Source: Curvularia sp. ZM96 (Eukaryota > Ascomycota > Dothideomycetes > Pleosporales > Pleosporaceae). Taken from it: a stretch of 64,000 bases of DNA. The position numbers were made by a program, and so were the translations under genes. Below are positions 1 through 11,266 of the stretch, one piece after another (the first letter of the stretch is position 1; each line of letters begins with the position of its first letter). The DNA lies in the NCBI GenBank assembly GCA_022457065.1, contig JAJGBQ010000002.1, positions 5,146,001 to 5,210,000 of the forward strand, given 5' to 3'. The notes under the pieces were generated by a model. The model saw only the letters and a list, made by a program, of their open reading frames with translations. It was not told the origin of the DNA and searched no databases.

Positions 1-1153
1 TCAATATCCAAAGCAAGACCAATCAGTCATTGGTACTCAGTCCATCAAGCATCTTTTCATACGAGAGCCGCCCGCTCCCAGAACTTGCCACGAAGAGGCA
101 CGTTCGCGTCCGCATTGTCGCTACAGGGCTATGCGGATCTGATGTTAGTGAACACCGGGTCATCAATCAGGTCAAATTGCATACTAATGCCACGACTAGG
201 TCCATTATTGGCAACACGGTCGAATTGGAAGATACATAGTCGACAAGCCGATTGTTTTGGGCCATGAATCTGCTGGAATTGTCCAAGAGTGTGGTGAAGA
301 CGTCAAGGCCCTCTCTGTTGGCGATCGTGTTGCGTTAGAGCCTGGAGTAGGATGCAATACATGCGACATATGTCGTAGAGGCCAGTACAATCTATGTGAA
401 TCGATGCGATTTGCGGCTACACCTCCCTACGATGGAACACTCTCGGCATACTACTGCCTACCCGAAGAATGTTGTTTCAAGCTGCCGCCGCATATCTCTT
501 TAGAAGAAGGTGCACTGGTAGAACCGCTGAGCATTGCTGTGCACTGCTGCAGGCTTGCTGGAAGCTTACAAGGAAAATCCATAGCCATCTTCGGGGCTGG
601 ACCGATAGGTCTACTGTGCAGTGCTGTGGCGAAGGCTTTTGGTACTTCAACTATTGTAGTAGTTGACGTGGTCGAGTCGAGGTTGGCATTCGCGAGGGTA
701 TTCAGCTCGTGTGAGACTTACAAGATGCAGGATGGGAATTTAGATCTGATTGCTCGTACATTGGTTGACAAAGCTAGGCTGACGGGAGGCTTCGACGTGG
801 TTATCGATGCCACCGGAGCAGAACCTTGCATCAATTGTGGTGTAGCTGCATTGAAGCGAGGTGGCGTCTTTGTGCAAGCAGGTCTTGGTGCTCCAAAGAT
901 AGGTTTTCCAATTGGGCAAATCTGCGACAAGGAGGCCACTTTGAAAGGAAGTTTCAGGTATGGTCCAGGCGATTATAAGCTGGCAATTGATCTTCTGAAC
1001 ACAGATCGTATCCACTTATCTAGTCTGATAACCCATAAATTTTCTTTTGAGGAAGCGCAGAAAGCCTTTGAGAATGTTGCAGGCAAAGTTGGTATAAAAT
1101 CCATTATATACGGGCCCGGGACAGACAAAGCACATATTGGAAGTAGCAATTAA
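1..1153 (+). CDS. Zinc-dependent polyol (xylitol/sorbitol-type) dehydrogenase, 5' partial
   Basis: Cytosolic NAD-dependent medium-chain dehydrogenase that would oxidise a polyol such as xylitol or sorbitol to the ketose. The frame is open from the left edge, so the start codon lies a few codons outside the window. A 56-nt intron (144-199; GTTAGT donor, CTAAT branch, TAG acceptor) splits GLCGSD from VHYWQHGRIG; joined, the protein has 364 visible residues, close to the usual 350-390. Visible motifs are the catalytic-zinc Cys in GLCGSD, the GHE pair, the structural-zinc four-Cys loop CNTCDICRRGQYNLC, the EPLSIAVH segment and the nucleotide-binding GAGPIGLL. The family is clear; the exact polyol (xylitol, sorbitol or L-arabinitol) cannot be read from sequence. 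It converges on the Zn2Cys6 regulator gene, which might control it. Confidence 0.9.
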
Positions 1154-1511
1154 CAGAAAAAGCAATCTGCAGATTTTAGGTTGTGATTGGCGTTCACAAT
1201 ATGACAGACATTCCGTTTCAACAATGCATCGTCATGTCCCTGCTCAAGACTGAGGCTCATTCCAAATTGTGTCCCAAAACCAGTACAACCCATTGCCAGT
1301 TGCATCGACACAAGTATTATCGTCCCATGACTGGTCAGCATAGCCGAGAAAGCTCTGCACAGAAGGCTGTGGCGAATCCTGTGTGACTCTTTGCTGAGAA
1401 TCACCAACGTGGTCTCGATCTTGAACCCAACCATGAATGTTAATCGCGTTGTCGCGGCCCACGTCGTCAAATCCTGATGTAAAGGCTAAATTGCGTAAGT
1501 CAGCGCCCTGT
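1154..1511. other. Convergent intergenic spacer
   Basis: 3'-to-3' spacer between the dehydrogenase and the regulator. I see no credible gene, repeat or RNA here; it presumably holds both polyadenylation regions. Confidence 0.5.
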
Positions 1512-3770
1512 TCAACTAAGCGTAGAATGCTTCAGTGTTTGCAAACCTTTTTGCACTGATGCCAAGCTTTCATTCAATCGTAGAGCTCTATCAGTTGTCC
1601 TGCATCCTCGTTTCGTCGAATGGTCATTGGCAGTCCCTTGCGGCAATTGTATCGGTAAGCGCAGTGTTTCCTCTACTGATATCAGAGGGGTTTCCAGTCC
1701 AGCTACGATCGAACCATCATTCGTGGCCAAATCGCCACCTGGCACAACTGGCGCCAGCATAGCATCTGCCTCACGTCGCAATAACATATGGATGACATCT
1801 TTAAGTACGAAATTACTTTGTACCGAGAGTTGAGTTCGTTTCCCTAGAAGCTCCTGCAGCCGGTATATCCGTGTGATCGTTCGCTTCACCTGCTGGGCTC
1901 GATCAGATAGAGGATCTGATAGTGCTAAAACGGTCATAACAATTGCAGAATTGAACAGGTTGATTGCAAGGAATGCAACAAGATGGCTGTCAGTTGCCTG
2001 TTGAGCAAGTTGAGGCATCTCCGTAATTCTCGATGTCCTCAGAGCAGCAGCCCACCATTCTTCAGTGCTTGAAACTCGTGGCCTTGACGATGGGATTGTT
2101 CTGCTTGTTGACAAGAAGGGAGAAGATATGGTATCAGATAGGACAGCTGGAGAGGAAGCTTGGCCTTGAGTACTCTCGGGCTGATTGCGTATCAAATCGT
2201 CCACTTGCTGAGCCAGCAACGGGCGGTAGAATATAATGAGCAGACTGTCGAAAGTCAGTTGCAGAGCGAGTGCCTGTAACTGGTGAATAGGATTTTCATG
2301 AGGCTGATTCAACTCGCAATCAGAGCTCAGGTTCAGTCGAAGATGATGCGGCAACTGTTGTCGCCATGCCTGCACGCGCTCGGTAACTTCTATGATTTGA
2401 TCCATATAATGCTGGCCCCCTGCGCTATCATTGGATGGCAATGAACGCATTCCAAAGATGACTTCGATGAGTGGTGATGCGATAAGATAAAGTTTGTTCA
2501 ACTCTCGCTGGTATGAAGAATAGCACATGGATGTAGCTTCAGGGGAAGGGATACTTGGCTTGAAGAATCGCTTCTCGTATACATCCACAGGGTGCGAGAC
2601 GTTGCAATCTTTATCATTTATGCCAAGAGGCCGACCATAGGTCACGGATGCAAACCTATCTTATGTCAGTCATATGGTCATTCATCAGTCCTTGTATAAG
2701 TACCGGTCCCACGTGTAAATTGTCCACCAAACCCGTTTCCGTTCTTCCATGCTAGCCTCATCACCATGAAGTGGCTGTCGGTGGAGTCCAATGGCTTGTG
2801 CTGTTCGTATCGTTGCACCCAGCAGAGCGAAGGAAAGATTTGGTTTGCCATGGTACACAAAATATGAACCTAGCAAAGTGCAGGTTTGAACAGCAGCGAC
2901 AGAAGTTTGATCCATCAATTCTGTAAGTCGCCGCTCAGCACCTTGTAGCATTATCAATGACCAATTACGCCAATCTTCTTCTGGAAAGTCTACGTCGGCT
3001 CGGTTGCGGTGTGATATGTACCATGCACCCATGCCGAGTACAGTTGATAATAACAGTAAGAAAGTCTTCTGTGCTGGATACGCGTGACCATCTTGCACTG
3101 ATTCCAAAGCTGGGCGGAACCTAGGTTCATAAATAACTAGCGAAAACCAGTGAACAGAGTCGAAATACTCGTCCAGCAAGATATGCATCAAGTGCGTCTG
3201 TGGTAATGCATATCCAAGGATCGATTCAATTGGGCGTCGCTGGCTGCCATCTGAACGAGTTCCTGGATTCCGAATGTACATACCTCCACCTGGGAAGGCG
3301 GATGTTGTTCGATCTGGTGGGAGATGCCTGCCCAGCTGATAGATTCTCTGCGCAATGCCCATCGCAGAGTCGGCTTCTCTATCTGCAATACTCGGCTGGT
3401 TTCCTTCTTCGCAGCCCGGAGCTTCATATTGTGCGGGCTGGTCGACAACCTGTTCTACCTGTGCATCAGCTTCTTCTCGAGGCACTTCGCTCTCGATCCC
3501 AGATGATGCACGGGTGGTAGGTGAAAAACGTCGTCTTTTGGTAGCTCTAGCTGGGCTAGCACCAGGACGATCTGAGCATTCTGTTCTTGCGCGCACGCAA
3601 AGCGAGCATGGGCGGAATGGATCACACTAGTACAAGTACTTTAGCGAGCTGTGCGTAGCTTGCGTGCAAGAGGACGGACTAACTCGACTCTTGTTGCGAC
3701 GACACCTATCGCATGCGTTGCTCACTCTGGTGGGCAACTGTCGACGTTGAGTAGCATGCGATGGACACAT
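1512..3770 (-). CDS. Zn2Cys6 fungal transcription factor (Fungal_trans)
   Basis: Nuclear DNA-binding regulator. Three exons restore a full binuclear zinc cluster: exon 1 3770-3684 starts MCPSHATQ and carries the first two cysteines in ACDRCRRNKSR; a 57-nt intron (3683-3627) joins it to CDPFRPCSLCVRARTEC, giving the canonical C-x2-C-x6-C-x5-C-x2-C-x6-C. A second intron (2703-2656, 48 nt) joins WDR to FASVTYGRPLGIND, the signature of the middle homology (Fungal_trans) domain; exon 3 runs to the stop at 1512. The product is 717 residues, typical of the class. The start is the only ATG just upstream of the zinc cluster in frame. The target is unknown; the neighbouring dehydrogenase is a candidate. 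Confidence 0.88.
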
Positions 3771-4229
3771 TGAAGGTTGATGTCAGTCCCAGTTATGATA
3801 GGTGGGGACAGAAGCTATCTGAAGACACTACCGAGTTGGACCGTGTAATGTGTCTGTGCGCATGATGCGCATGACGTGCATGATCGCGTGATGCGCATCT
3901 GTAAGGGGCGCGACTTAGGAGAATGCTATGCCAAAAGAAATGCCGCGAGTAACCTTATTCTGTTTGATAAAGGCCTTTAACTTATTAAGAGATTGTGTAT
4001 TTAACGATATTTTGTGCTTTGCGAGTCTACTGGTGCGTAATTCGATGACTCCGTCTGTTGCTACAACGAGGCAGCTGGTGGACTATCGGAAGGGTCCGAT
4101 GTCGGACCCAACGGTCTCGCGGTCCCACAAGCTTTGAGCATCGTCTACTAGTGAACAAGCTCCGGCGGACCTTCTGCCACTGATTGAGTAGGATGACGAA
4201 GATCCATTTGCCTAGTCATCAAGGTCAAA
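3771..4229. other. Intergenic spacer upstream of the regulator
   Basis: Lies between the 3' end of the AUR1-like gene and the start of the regulator. It holds a short GCATGATGCGCATGA-type palindromic stretch near 3860-3900, possibly promoter sequence, and no convincing reading frame. Confidence 0.4.
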
Positions 4230-5408
4230 CTAGAGTGTAAATTCCTCATGAATATCGAGTATGCTGTAATTAGTATCTTGGAAGTCTCCAATTCCGACGT
4301 AATCGTAGTCCCAACGGAATTCTTTATCAGGCTGTATACGAGGCAGAACCTCGGCGCGGGCCCAGAAATAGGCAATACCAGCGACTGCAATTATTAGCAA
4401 CAACAAATGCTCTATGATTGTGATAGACTAACACAAGCTACCCCCAGCGAGGTCAATTACGTAGTGATGAGAAAAGTACATAGTAGACCACCACAGCCAC
4501 ATTGTATAGATAATGTACACTGGGAATGAATTTGGAAATACGTGGCCCATGAACAGCGCCTCTAGGGTTGCCCAACCAGAGTGCAATGATGGGAAAGCGC
4601 CGAAGACCAAAGGTGAAGCATGGAACGTCGAAGTCCAGAAATCATTGCCAAACAACTTGTCGATGGCCTTTAGTCCTGCAGCATCACCAGGAATGGAGTA
4701 GTTCGCTGGGGTCAGTCCGTACGTGTTCTCGTACCATGGTGGGGAGCAGGGGAAGACAATCTGAACGATGACAGCAGTCAGGTTCATATATCCAAAGGCG
4801 CGTGCCCAGGCTGGTAGGGTACCAGGCGGGCCCCAGATGAACATGCATCCGCTGACGATGATAGGCGAGATGTAGTGCACTACGCCATAGGGTATCCAGG
4901 CCATGACATCTAAAATGGGGTTTTTATGAGTAGAGAGGATATTACTTATATTGGCACCGTAGATTATATTTTCGAGTGTGGGTAGAACGCGGACCCAGAT
5001 GGTAGGTCTATAGTTGGCAGGAATGTACTTGCAGCTAGGAAATAGAAGGATCCATGCCAGTACGGGGAGAAACGGGAGCAGGAATTGCCGTGTGATGGGG
5101 AGCATAAAGCCGCCCATGAGTAGCGCCGCGAGAAGCAATTTTGTAAAGGGACCCAGTGATGCGCTGATAGATAATGAGAAGATGAGCACGGTAGCTAAAA
5201 TCAGGTACTGTCCATCATATATAGACCATGAGTGTGATTGCAACGAGCGCAGCGTGTCAGCCGCTGAAAACGACGTCTCTAAAGAGGCGATAAGCGTAGA
5301 GCATTGGTGGTTGCGTATGCGCGAGTGTGTGGCCCTCCATTTCCTGCGAACGCGGTGCGGTATAAGGGCAAGCAGCATTGAGATGCTTAGTATCTTCGCT
5401 CGTGTCAT
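4230..5408 (-). CDS. AUR1: Inositol phosphorylceramide synthase, divergent AUR1-type paralogue
   Basis: Golgi membrane enzyme that transfers phosphoinositol from phosphatidylinositol to ceramide, the target of aureobasidin A. Two exons: 5408-4442 and 4384-4230, joined across a 56-nt intron (GTAGCT to TTGCAG), giving 373 residues. The PAP2-like catalytic motifs are intact: GAFPSLHSG (His near 276) and FSHHYVIDL (His near 315, Asp near 319), plus several hydrophobic spans and the family block AFGYMNL..PPWYENTYG. It differs from the usual fungal enzyme at many conserved positions (HSGWAT for HSGCAT, VIDLAG for FVDLVG) and has a short C-terminal tail, so it is probably a second copy rather than the housekeeping gene. 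The residue aligned with yeast Phe158 is Tyr (see findings). An internal start at 5378 is also possible. Confidence 0.88.
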
Positions 5409-6741
5409 CTTCTGGGTTGACTTGTTGAGAGATGCGAGGTATTTCTTGCTTGGTGTGGTCAGGGGAGCTCTGGAATGCCAACGCTAGTACAACGATAGTG
5501 CATGCTAAGTTCTTGCACGAAAGGAGAGCGAGACTCAGATGAACCGAAAGGACGCTGCGCCTAGGTCGACGGAATCAATTGGGTGTTGCAGAGGATTGAC
5601 ACGTCTTTAAGGGAGACCAAACGAATATTAAGGGGGCGGCAGAGTCTTTGAGGAAGCGCACGCGAGGAAGCCTTGGTCACACGGACCGGAGTTCTATAAG
5701 CGGTGATTCGCCCAGACGCTAACGTGTATGTGCCAAGTCACACACGCTGCGAAGCGTTATGGTTTGTTCCGTTTGAAGTCAGATATCACTGGTTAAGATC
5801 GAACGAGTATTCTCTGCTGTTGCGGTAGAGCGCTCTTGAGTAGTCCAGGACGGGCTATGTTCATGTAAGCCCAGAAGTACTCTGTATAGTCACGTGGTTA
5901 CATACTGACTAATAACGCTGTATTTAAACTTGCTCTTTGCATTACATACAAAAGAACACACAAGACTTCTTACATACTCAACCGTTGACAATTCATCTCA
6001 CTGACGTGGTTCTGCGCGTGCTGTAGGTACGCTGTGACCTGCGGTAACGTGAGTGGTGAGCGGCAAGCGAGTCGACCAGGTAAGCGAATCAGCTACTAAA
6101 TGCAACCCTTTACCCTAACGCTTGAGTCCAAATGGACAACTCAGATAATATAACCTGAAAGTGTCAGGGTATTCCAGACCAAATCACCGAATGTTAACGG
6201 CTTCTGTTAGTTGACAGCCACAAGCTGGCGGGCCATAAAGCATTCTGCCGGTCATCCTCCCATTATTTATTACCAAGTCAACGCCATTTTCCACGCAACC
6301 GGAATACCCTAGTCCTGGGATTTGTTACACTTTGTCACCAATCCAGCCATTGTCTCGCAAGTCGAGACGGAAAAGAGTCACTGTTCGACAACTGGGGTAC
6401 TTTATCTCGCAGATGGGTTCGCTATCTTTTGCACTCCCAGGCAGTGGATTAGGCATCAACTCGAGCTGAAGCGGCTGCAGCTTATGGCGTCCAGCTGTGG
6501 GCAGGCATTCACCAGAACCCTATATCTGGCTAGCTCCAATAAGTATCTATTGCGCCACCTCCAATAGGAACCGCGTCTAGACATATCGCTCGTCTTGACG
6601 CTACGTGACCGTGTCGATAGGTGGAGCTGAGGATAACTGCGCGTCATTACTGTTCTAACTATGTCTTGCACTTTGTAATCTTAATAAATACCGGATTTTC
6701 CCACACAAATACATCTTTGAAGACCGAAGATGGAGTAGCTT
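5409..6741. other. Intergenic region containing one solo LTR
   Basis: The 1.3-kb spacer upstream of AUR1-like has no gene I can support. The only recognisable content is the short LTR at 5864-5990. Confidence 0.5.
5864..5990 (+). repeat. Solo LTR, 127 bp, short-LTR family copy 1
   Basis: Begins TGTAAGCC and ends TTGACA, has an internal TATTTAAA, and matches the copies at 33716-33844 and 62462-62588 end to end. The flanks GTTCA and ATTCA agree at 4 of 5 bases, consistent with an aged 5-bp target duplication. Confidence 0.78.
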
Positions 6742-9700
6742 TCAAGACCTAAAAACTAATTTCCTTCTGGAAATCAGTTTGTTCGCCACGGTCACGATAA
6801 TCTCACGTTTAGTATCCTTGTCCTTACCCTCTCCTTCTCTTGGTGCTGTCTCGAAAGTATTCCAAACCTCAATATACTTATGATCGCTGTCCTTGCTGGT
6901 ATAGATTGCATGAAACGCTTCCGCCATGCGATCACGCGTTTTCATAGCTTGGAAATCTTCCAACGTAACGCCCTTGCCTTGCTGATTCGTCGCATTTCGA
7001 TGATAGACCGAGAACTGCACGCAATATAGTACCAAAGCAGCCAAACCTGCCGCCAAGGCTGTCGCGACGCTCGAGCCGCTGACTAGGCTGCACTTCTCAA
7101 ATGGCACATTGCCAGGCCGGTCTTTGATGACCCGGTCGCCAGGGAAGATGAAGTCGACATGAGAGGTCCGAGTCCAGTGCCAGGTGGTGCCCCATGCTGT
7201 CGCGGCACCGATCTTGAAGCGTGTTGGGTTGGCGGCTGGATGGCTCCCATCGGCGTCAGTAGCCTGGTCGTTGGCAGAGCAGAAGAGAAGGATGTTCTTC
7301 TTAGCCGCTTCGTCCAGAGAAATTTCGAGCTTCTTGATGTCGGCTTCGTTGTCAACCGTCTTCTCGATTGTCCACGACATAGAGATGATGTCTACGCCTC
7401 GATCGATAGCTGCGCGCACGGCCTTTGAGAGGGGGATTAGCTAATTGGTGCAATGGAATATGCTCACGGGCGTTGAACGTACCTTTTCGGCGCTCTTAGC
7501 CGTGATTTGCCGTTTCCCTTGCTCTTTGGCACTATACTCATCGAGCCGAAGAACGTAAAGCTGGACCATGGGACAAACCCTGCAGATCAGGCTTGCCATG
7601 ACGGTGCCATGAAAGCCACTAGTTGCCCAGTATGGCGCGTTGAGATTGTTTTGGTTGCGGAAGCTGCGGCCTCCAATCACTTTGTCGACTACAGATTGTT
7701 CGTTGATGTCTAATCCATCGTCGATGAGAGCTACTATGATTGGCCTCGGCTCAACCCCATTCAAGCGCGAAGTATCCAGATCGACGTTCTGAATGAAGGT
7801 TGCGAACTCATCCATGCACGTTAGCCACTTATGTTGATCCTTGTGTTGCTCTTGTGCGGCCGTTAGTCCCTCCCCCAATTCCGTCTTCTTTAAAGGAAAT
7901 GCATCTCGCTGGACTTCGATTGTCGGCGGGAGTGGTTCTTGGTTCTTAGAATCTTTGGATTGCTTGCTTTCGATGCTTTCGATGAGCAGGCTTCTGTTGT
8001 ACTTCAGTCTTGCGCAAAATGCATCCAAGTTTCGTTTCTCTCTCGCTCGTGTCTCCAAACCCTGCATACTAATCAGTTTTTGAGCCTTTCTAGACTCGGA
8101 ACATGCACACCTGAGTCGCATACAGCACAACTGTGTCAAGCTTTTTCAGTTGGTTGAGGCCCTCTGACTCACTCCAGCTGCGCAGGACAGCATTGTTTCC
8201 ACCCCAGTAGAGGTTGACTTGACTGACATTCGGAGCAGCTTTTACTATGACCTCGGAGCTGAGATCGGTTCTCTGCCAATCCCAAACCTTGAGCACCTCA
8301 ATTCCCTGGAGAGCTTTTTCAATGGTCTCGTCACTGTGAGACGGCTGTTCGCTATCGTCGATGTATAGATTGAAGATTCGCTTTACACCCTTGCTACGAA
8401 GCCAGTCAAAAATAACCGTGTAGTCATCCCGACCTTTGCCTGTATCCTTGGCAGTAGGCCTTGAGAGAAATTTGGAAACCGCAGCTGCAGGTTTGTCTAT
8501 CCGGATGTTGGGGAGCAACACGTATTTGAGAGTATCTTCGAAGTTGACGTAACTCATCTTCTGCAGCCTCTGCAATGAAACGATGGGAGGCCCATCGGCC
8601 AATGACCAGTACAACTCCTTTTCTGTCGCGCCTTTAGTCTCACTCAATGCTCCCTGCTGTTGATCGACTTACCTTGAACTGGCCCGTAGAGAAATGAAAC
8701 AATACTTTCGTGATCTTCTTGGGTTCCCATGTAATACAGCTTCAAGAAGTCTCGAATTGCATTTGCCGTCGCCTCTGTGACTACTTCTTTATGTTTCGAT
8801 GTCTTGTTAGTACCCGAGGCCGGTGCCTTGGACACGGCAGGCGACATCGCCACAGATAATTTCCCACCTGGCTTAGATTCATCCATATGGGTAATTCTTG
8901 CAGCGGTCGTGTCGAGCCGTGTAGGCTGGCGCTGAACCCCTCGCATTGGAAGATCCTGTTGCTCAGCCGCTGGATCCTTGTGTCTGCTCTGTGGCTGTTC
9001 CTTGGAGCGATTGAGCTGGTACGTCGGGACTGGACGGACTTGATCTGGGGCTTTTGGCACCTGTTGCCCTCCTGGTACACTTTTAGAACTTTCCTTCGCG
9101 TTTCGGCTGCTGGTTACTGTCTTGTCGCTCGATCTGTTGCCGCTGCGCTCTTCTCTTGTGTCTTTAGCCCCAGCTTCAGCCTTCTTCGCTGCTTGTCTCG
9201 TCTTCTCGTGGTATCGATACACTGAGAGCCGATACGGCTCGATGTCGGCGCCTACATTGACGTTCAGAGCAGCGTCGCAAGCGTTCACTAGTGCGCGCAC
9301 GACGTCCATTTGCGATTCTGTGCAGCGCTCCCACTCGACGGCAATGTGAAGCGGGGTTTTGAATTCGTTATTCTGGGCTTCCAGTGTCTTGGTATTGCGT
9401 ACTCGTTTGATGAGCTTGAGGGCAATTCTGCGCGCATATTTGTGCTTGCTGAGCATGGCTTTGTGAAGGCAATTGTTATTCTTTGAGTCCACAAGCGCCA
9501 GAACGACATCAATATTCCCCTTGGCGGTATAGGCATCGCACATATACTCCACAAGTTTAGTGATGCCGCCTATGATGGCCGCCTGCAGCGGCGTGGTGCC
9601 AGCACCGTCCGTTTCTTCCATGAGATGACAATGCTGCTTGATCACATATTCCACGAGCGGCTTCAGCGCACTTGCGCTGTCCTTTCCTGCCTCTACAATC

Positions 9701-9984
9701 ATGTGTAGAAGGTTCCTCGGGTTATGGTCGTTTGTCTTTTGGTCAAGGTAGTTGTATTCGTCCTGGTTGCTGGTGATGGTTTTGATGTTCAGCTTGCCCT
9801 CCCTGAAGCCGGCGATGATGCGCTCGAATTGGACTTTGATGTCTTGTTCGTGCTCTTCTTCATCATCACTTCCCGACTCACTGGAGTCCCCCTCCTTGTC
9901 GGTCTCGCTTTCGGCAGCCTTATCAGTATCATGTTCCTCCGCTATCTCCAATTCATCAGGGTCTTGTAGGCGTGTGCTGTCCAT
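6742..9984 (-). CDS. Ankyrin-repeat protein with C-terminal subtilisin-like (S8) protease domain
   Basis: Four exons restore one 1,030-residue protein: 9984-8673, 8631-8111, 8061-7483 and 7422-6742. Introns are 41, 49 and 60 nt with GT-AG ends and matching phases; the 41-nt first intron is unusually short. The N-terminus is acidic, followed by ankyrin-type repeats (about 90-240), a basic low-complexity stretch and a middle region of unknown fold (about 430-610). The subtilase triad is intact: Asp near 725 in ALIDDG, His near 762 in FHGTVMA, oxyanion Asn near 855 in CSAND and Ser near 922 in SGSSVATA. There is no signal peptide, so it should act inside the cell. Subtilases occur as effector domains in fungal NLR-type proteins; here no NTPase domain is present. 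It is divergent from the unknown gene at 10340. Confidence 0.85.
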
Positions 9985-10339
9985 GACGGGCAGGATACAG
10001 TCTGGTATGAACGAAGTTTTGTTGTCCTACCGGCAAGCAAATAGAAGGGCTGGGAAATCAGCGCATGCACACATTTGATGGCGCACTGCAGAGCTTGGTC
10101 CGATGCAGGCAGCAGGGGAAACGGCTGCCATAATTGTGTTTACGCTTTAGCGGCGGGGCAATCTTTGAAATGGGGCATGATTGGTGTGGTAGGGCTCGTG
10201 ACTAAGAAACGGCCCCCACACAGCACAGCTTCCTTTGTAAGTATAGTTATATTTTAATATATGGGTACGCCTGAAAAACGATTTGTATTCCTTCCCAAGG
10301 CAAGGCAGCCTTAGTCTCCATAAGCATCTTGACGCGACT
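9985..10339. promoter_or_regulatory. Divergent promoter region
   Basis: A 355-bp spacer between the start codons of the ankyrin-subtilase gene (minus) and the 308-aa gene (plus). It contains AT-rich TATA-like sequence at about 10245-10262. Co-regulation of the pair is an inference from arrangement only. Confidence 0.4.
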
Positions 10340-11266
10340 ATGGCAGAAGTTTCCAACAACGACCTCGTGCAAACTGAAGAGGAGTATGAGGATGGGGACG
10401 ACGACGACGACGACGTTTTTGACATCATGCTGAATCCTGGCGGCGACAAAGGCAGCTCATTTCGCACCAGAAACGACCCGTCAGCGCCTTACCAACGTAC
10501 CAATGTTACTGAGCGTAAAGGGGCACTGGACATCCGCTGCACCTGTCTGGACGTGATTCACGGCCTCGTGAGCCCCGATGCCGACGAATTTGCGACACTT
10601 ATTGTTCTCAACTTCAGGTTCGACAGCCGCAAGACAGCAAGGCGCATTTTGGCGGTGAACATCACCCTCCAGTTTGCACCTGAACAACCCGGTGACCCCG
10701 AGCCCGAAGTGTTTCAGATCGCACCCTTCGATAGTATGGTTATGGTTCAGACGACACAGACAGAAGAGAAGAAAACCACGGCGGGCGTCAATCTGGGGGC
10801 ACCTCCGCTTGCTGGTGTAGAGTTGGGGGCGGAATTGGGCTGGGAGCGCAGCGTCAATCGAGAAACCACTGATGCGACAAGAGTGATTGGTTCAATTGAT
10901 CTTTTAGGAAGGACTTATGGGAACGCGGACAGCGCATCGTGGTCACTTATTGAGAATAGTACCACCAAGACTGGCGTACCGTCATCGATGCGTACGGCAA
11001 TCTTGTTGAAAAGGCAGGACGAGAAGCCGTTTCGCTGCAATTTCAAGATAGAAGCCAAGGTTGATCCTAAAAGTTCTATGGAGAAGAGCTTTCAAAGGCT
11101 GTTTGGGGGACGACCCAAAGATGATCCTCTGCTCTTTGATCCACAGCTGCCTCCTACCAACAAATTGCAGACGTACGATCTCACCGCACTCGGATCTGTG
11201 GACCTGGGCAGTCTCTCGGGCGTGACTTTCCAAACCGTGCTTGACTCTGCAGTAAAGCATATTTAG
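10340..11266 (+). CDS. Conserved-looking hypothetical protein, 308 aa
   Basis: Single open exon. I chose the ATG at 10340 (MAEVSNNDLVQ) because the frame upstream of it has no ATG start. I do not recognise the family. It has an acidic N-terminus with a run of Asp near residues 20-28, then a mixed alpha/beta body with a beta-rich look (VNITLQFAPEQ), a Gly/Ala-rich middle segment (GVNLGAPPLAGVELGAELGW) and no signal peptide or membrane span. Its head-to-head placement with the ankyrin-subtilase gene suggests a functional pair, but nothing in the sequence proves this. Confidence 0.7.
   Translation: MAEVSNNDLVQTEEEYEDGDDDDDDVFDIMLNPGGDKGSSFRTRNDPSAPYQRTNVTERKGALDIRCTCLDVIHGLVSPDADEFATLIVLNFRFDSRKTARRILAVNITLQFAPEQPGDPEPEVFQIAPFDSMVMVQTTQTEEKKTTAGVNLGAPPLAGVELGAELGWERSVNRETTDATRVIGSIDLLGRTYGNADSASWSLIENSTTKTGVPSSMRTAILLKRQDEKPFRCNFKIEAKVDPKSSMEKSFQRLFGGRPKDDPLLFDPQLPPTNKLQTYDLTALGSVDLGSLSGVTFQTVLDSAVKHI

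Noticed and set aside
1..5408. A secondary-metabolite gene cluster at the left edge
   Set aside because: A dehydrogenase, a Zn2Cys6 regulator and a divergent IPC synthase are suggestive, but no backbone synthase is visible; kept only as a hypothesis under the AUR1 finding.
8644..8647. Treating the three minus-strand frames at 6742-9984 as separate genes
   Set aside because: GT-AG introns of 41, 49 and 60 nt in matching phases join them and place the subtilase Asp, His, Asn and Ser in one protein.
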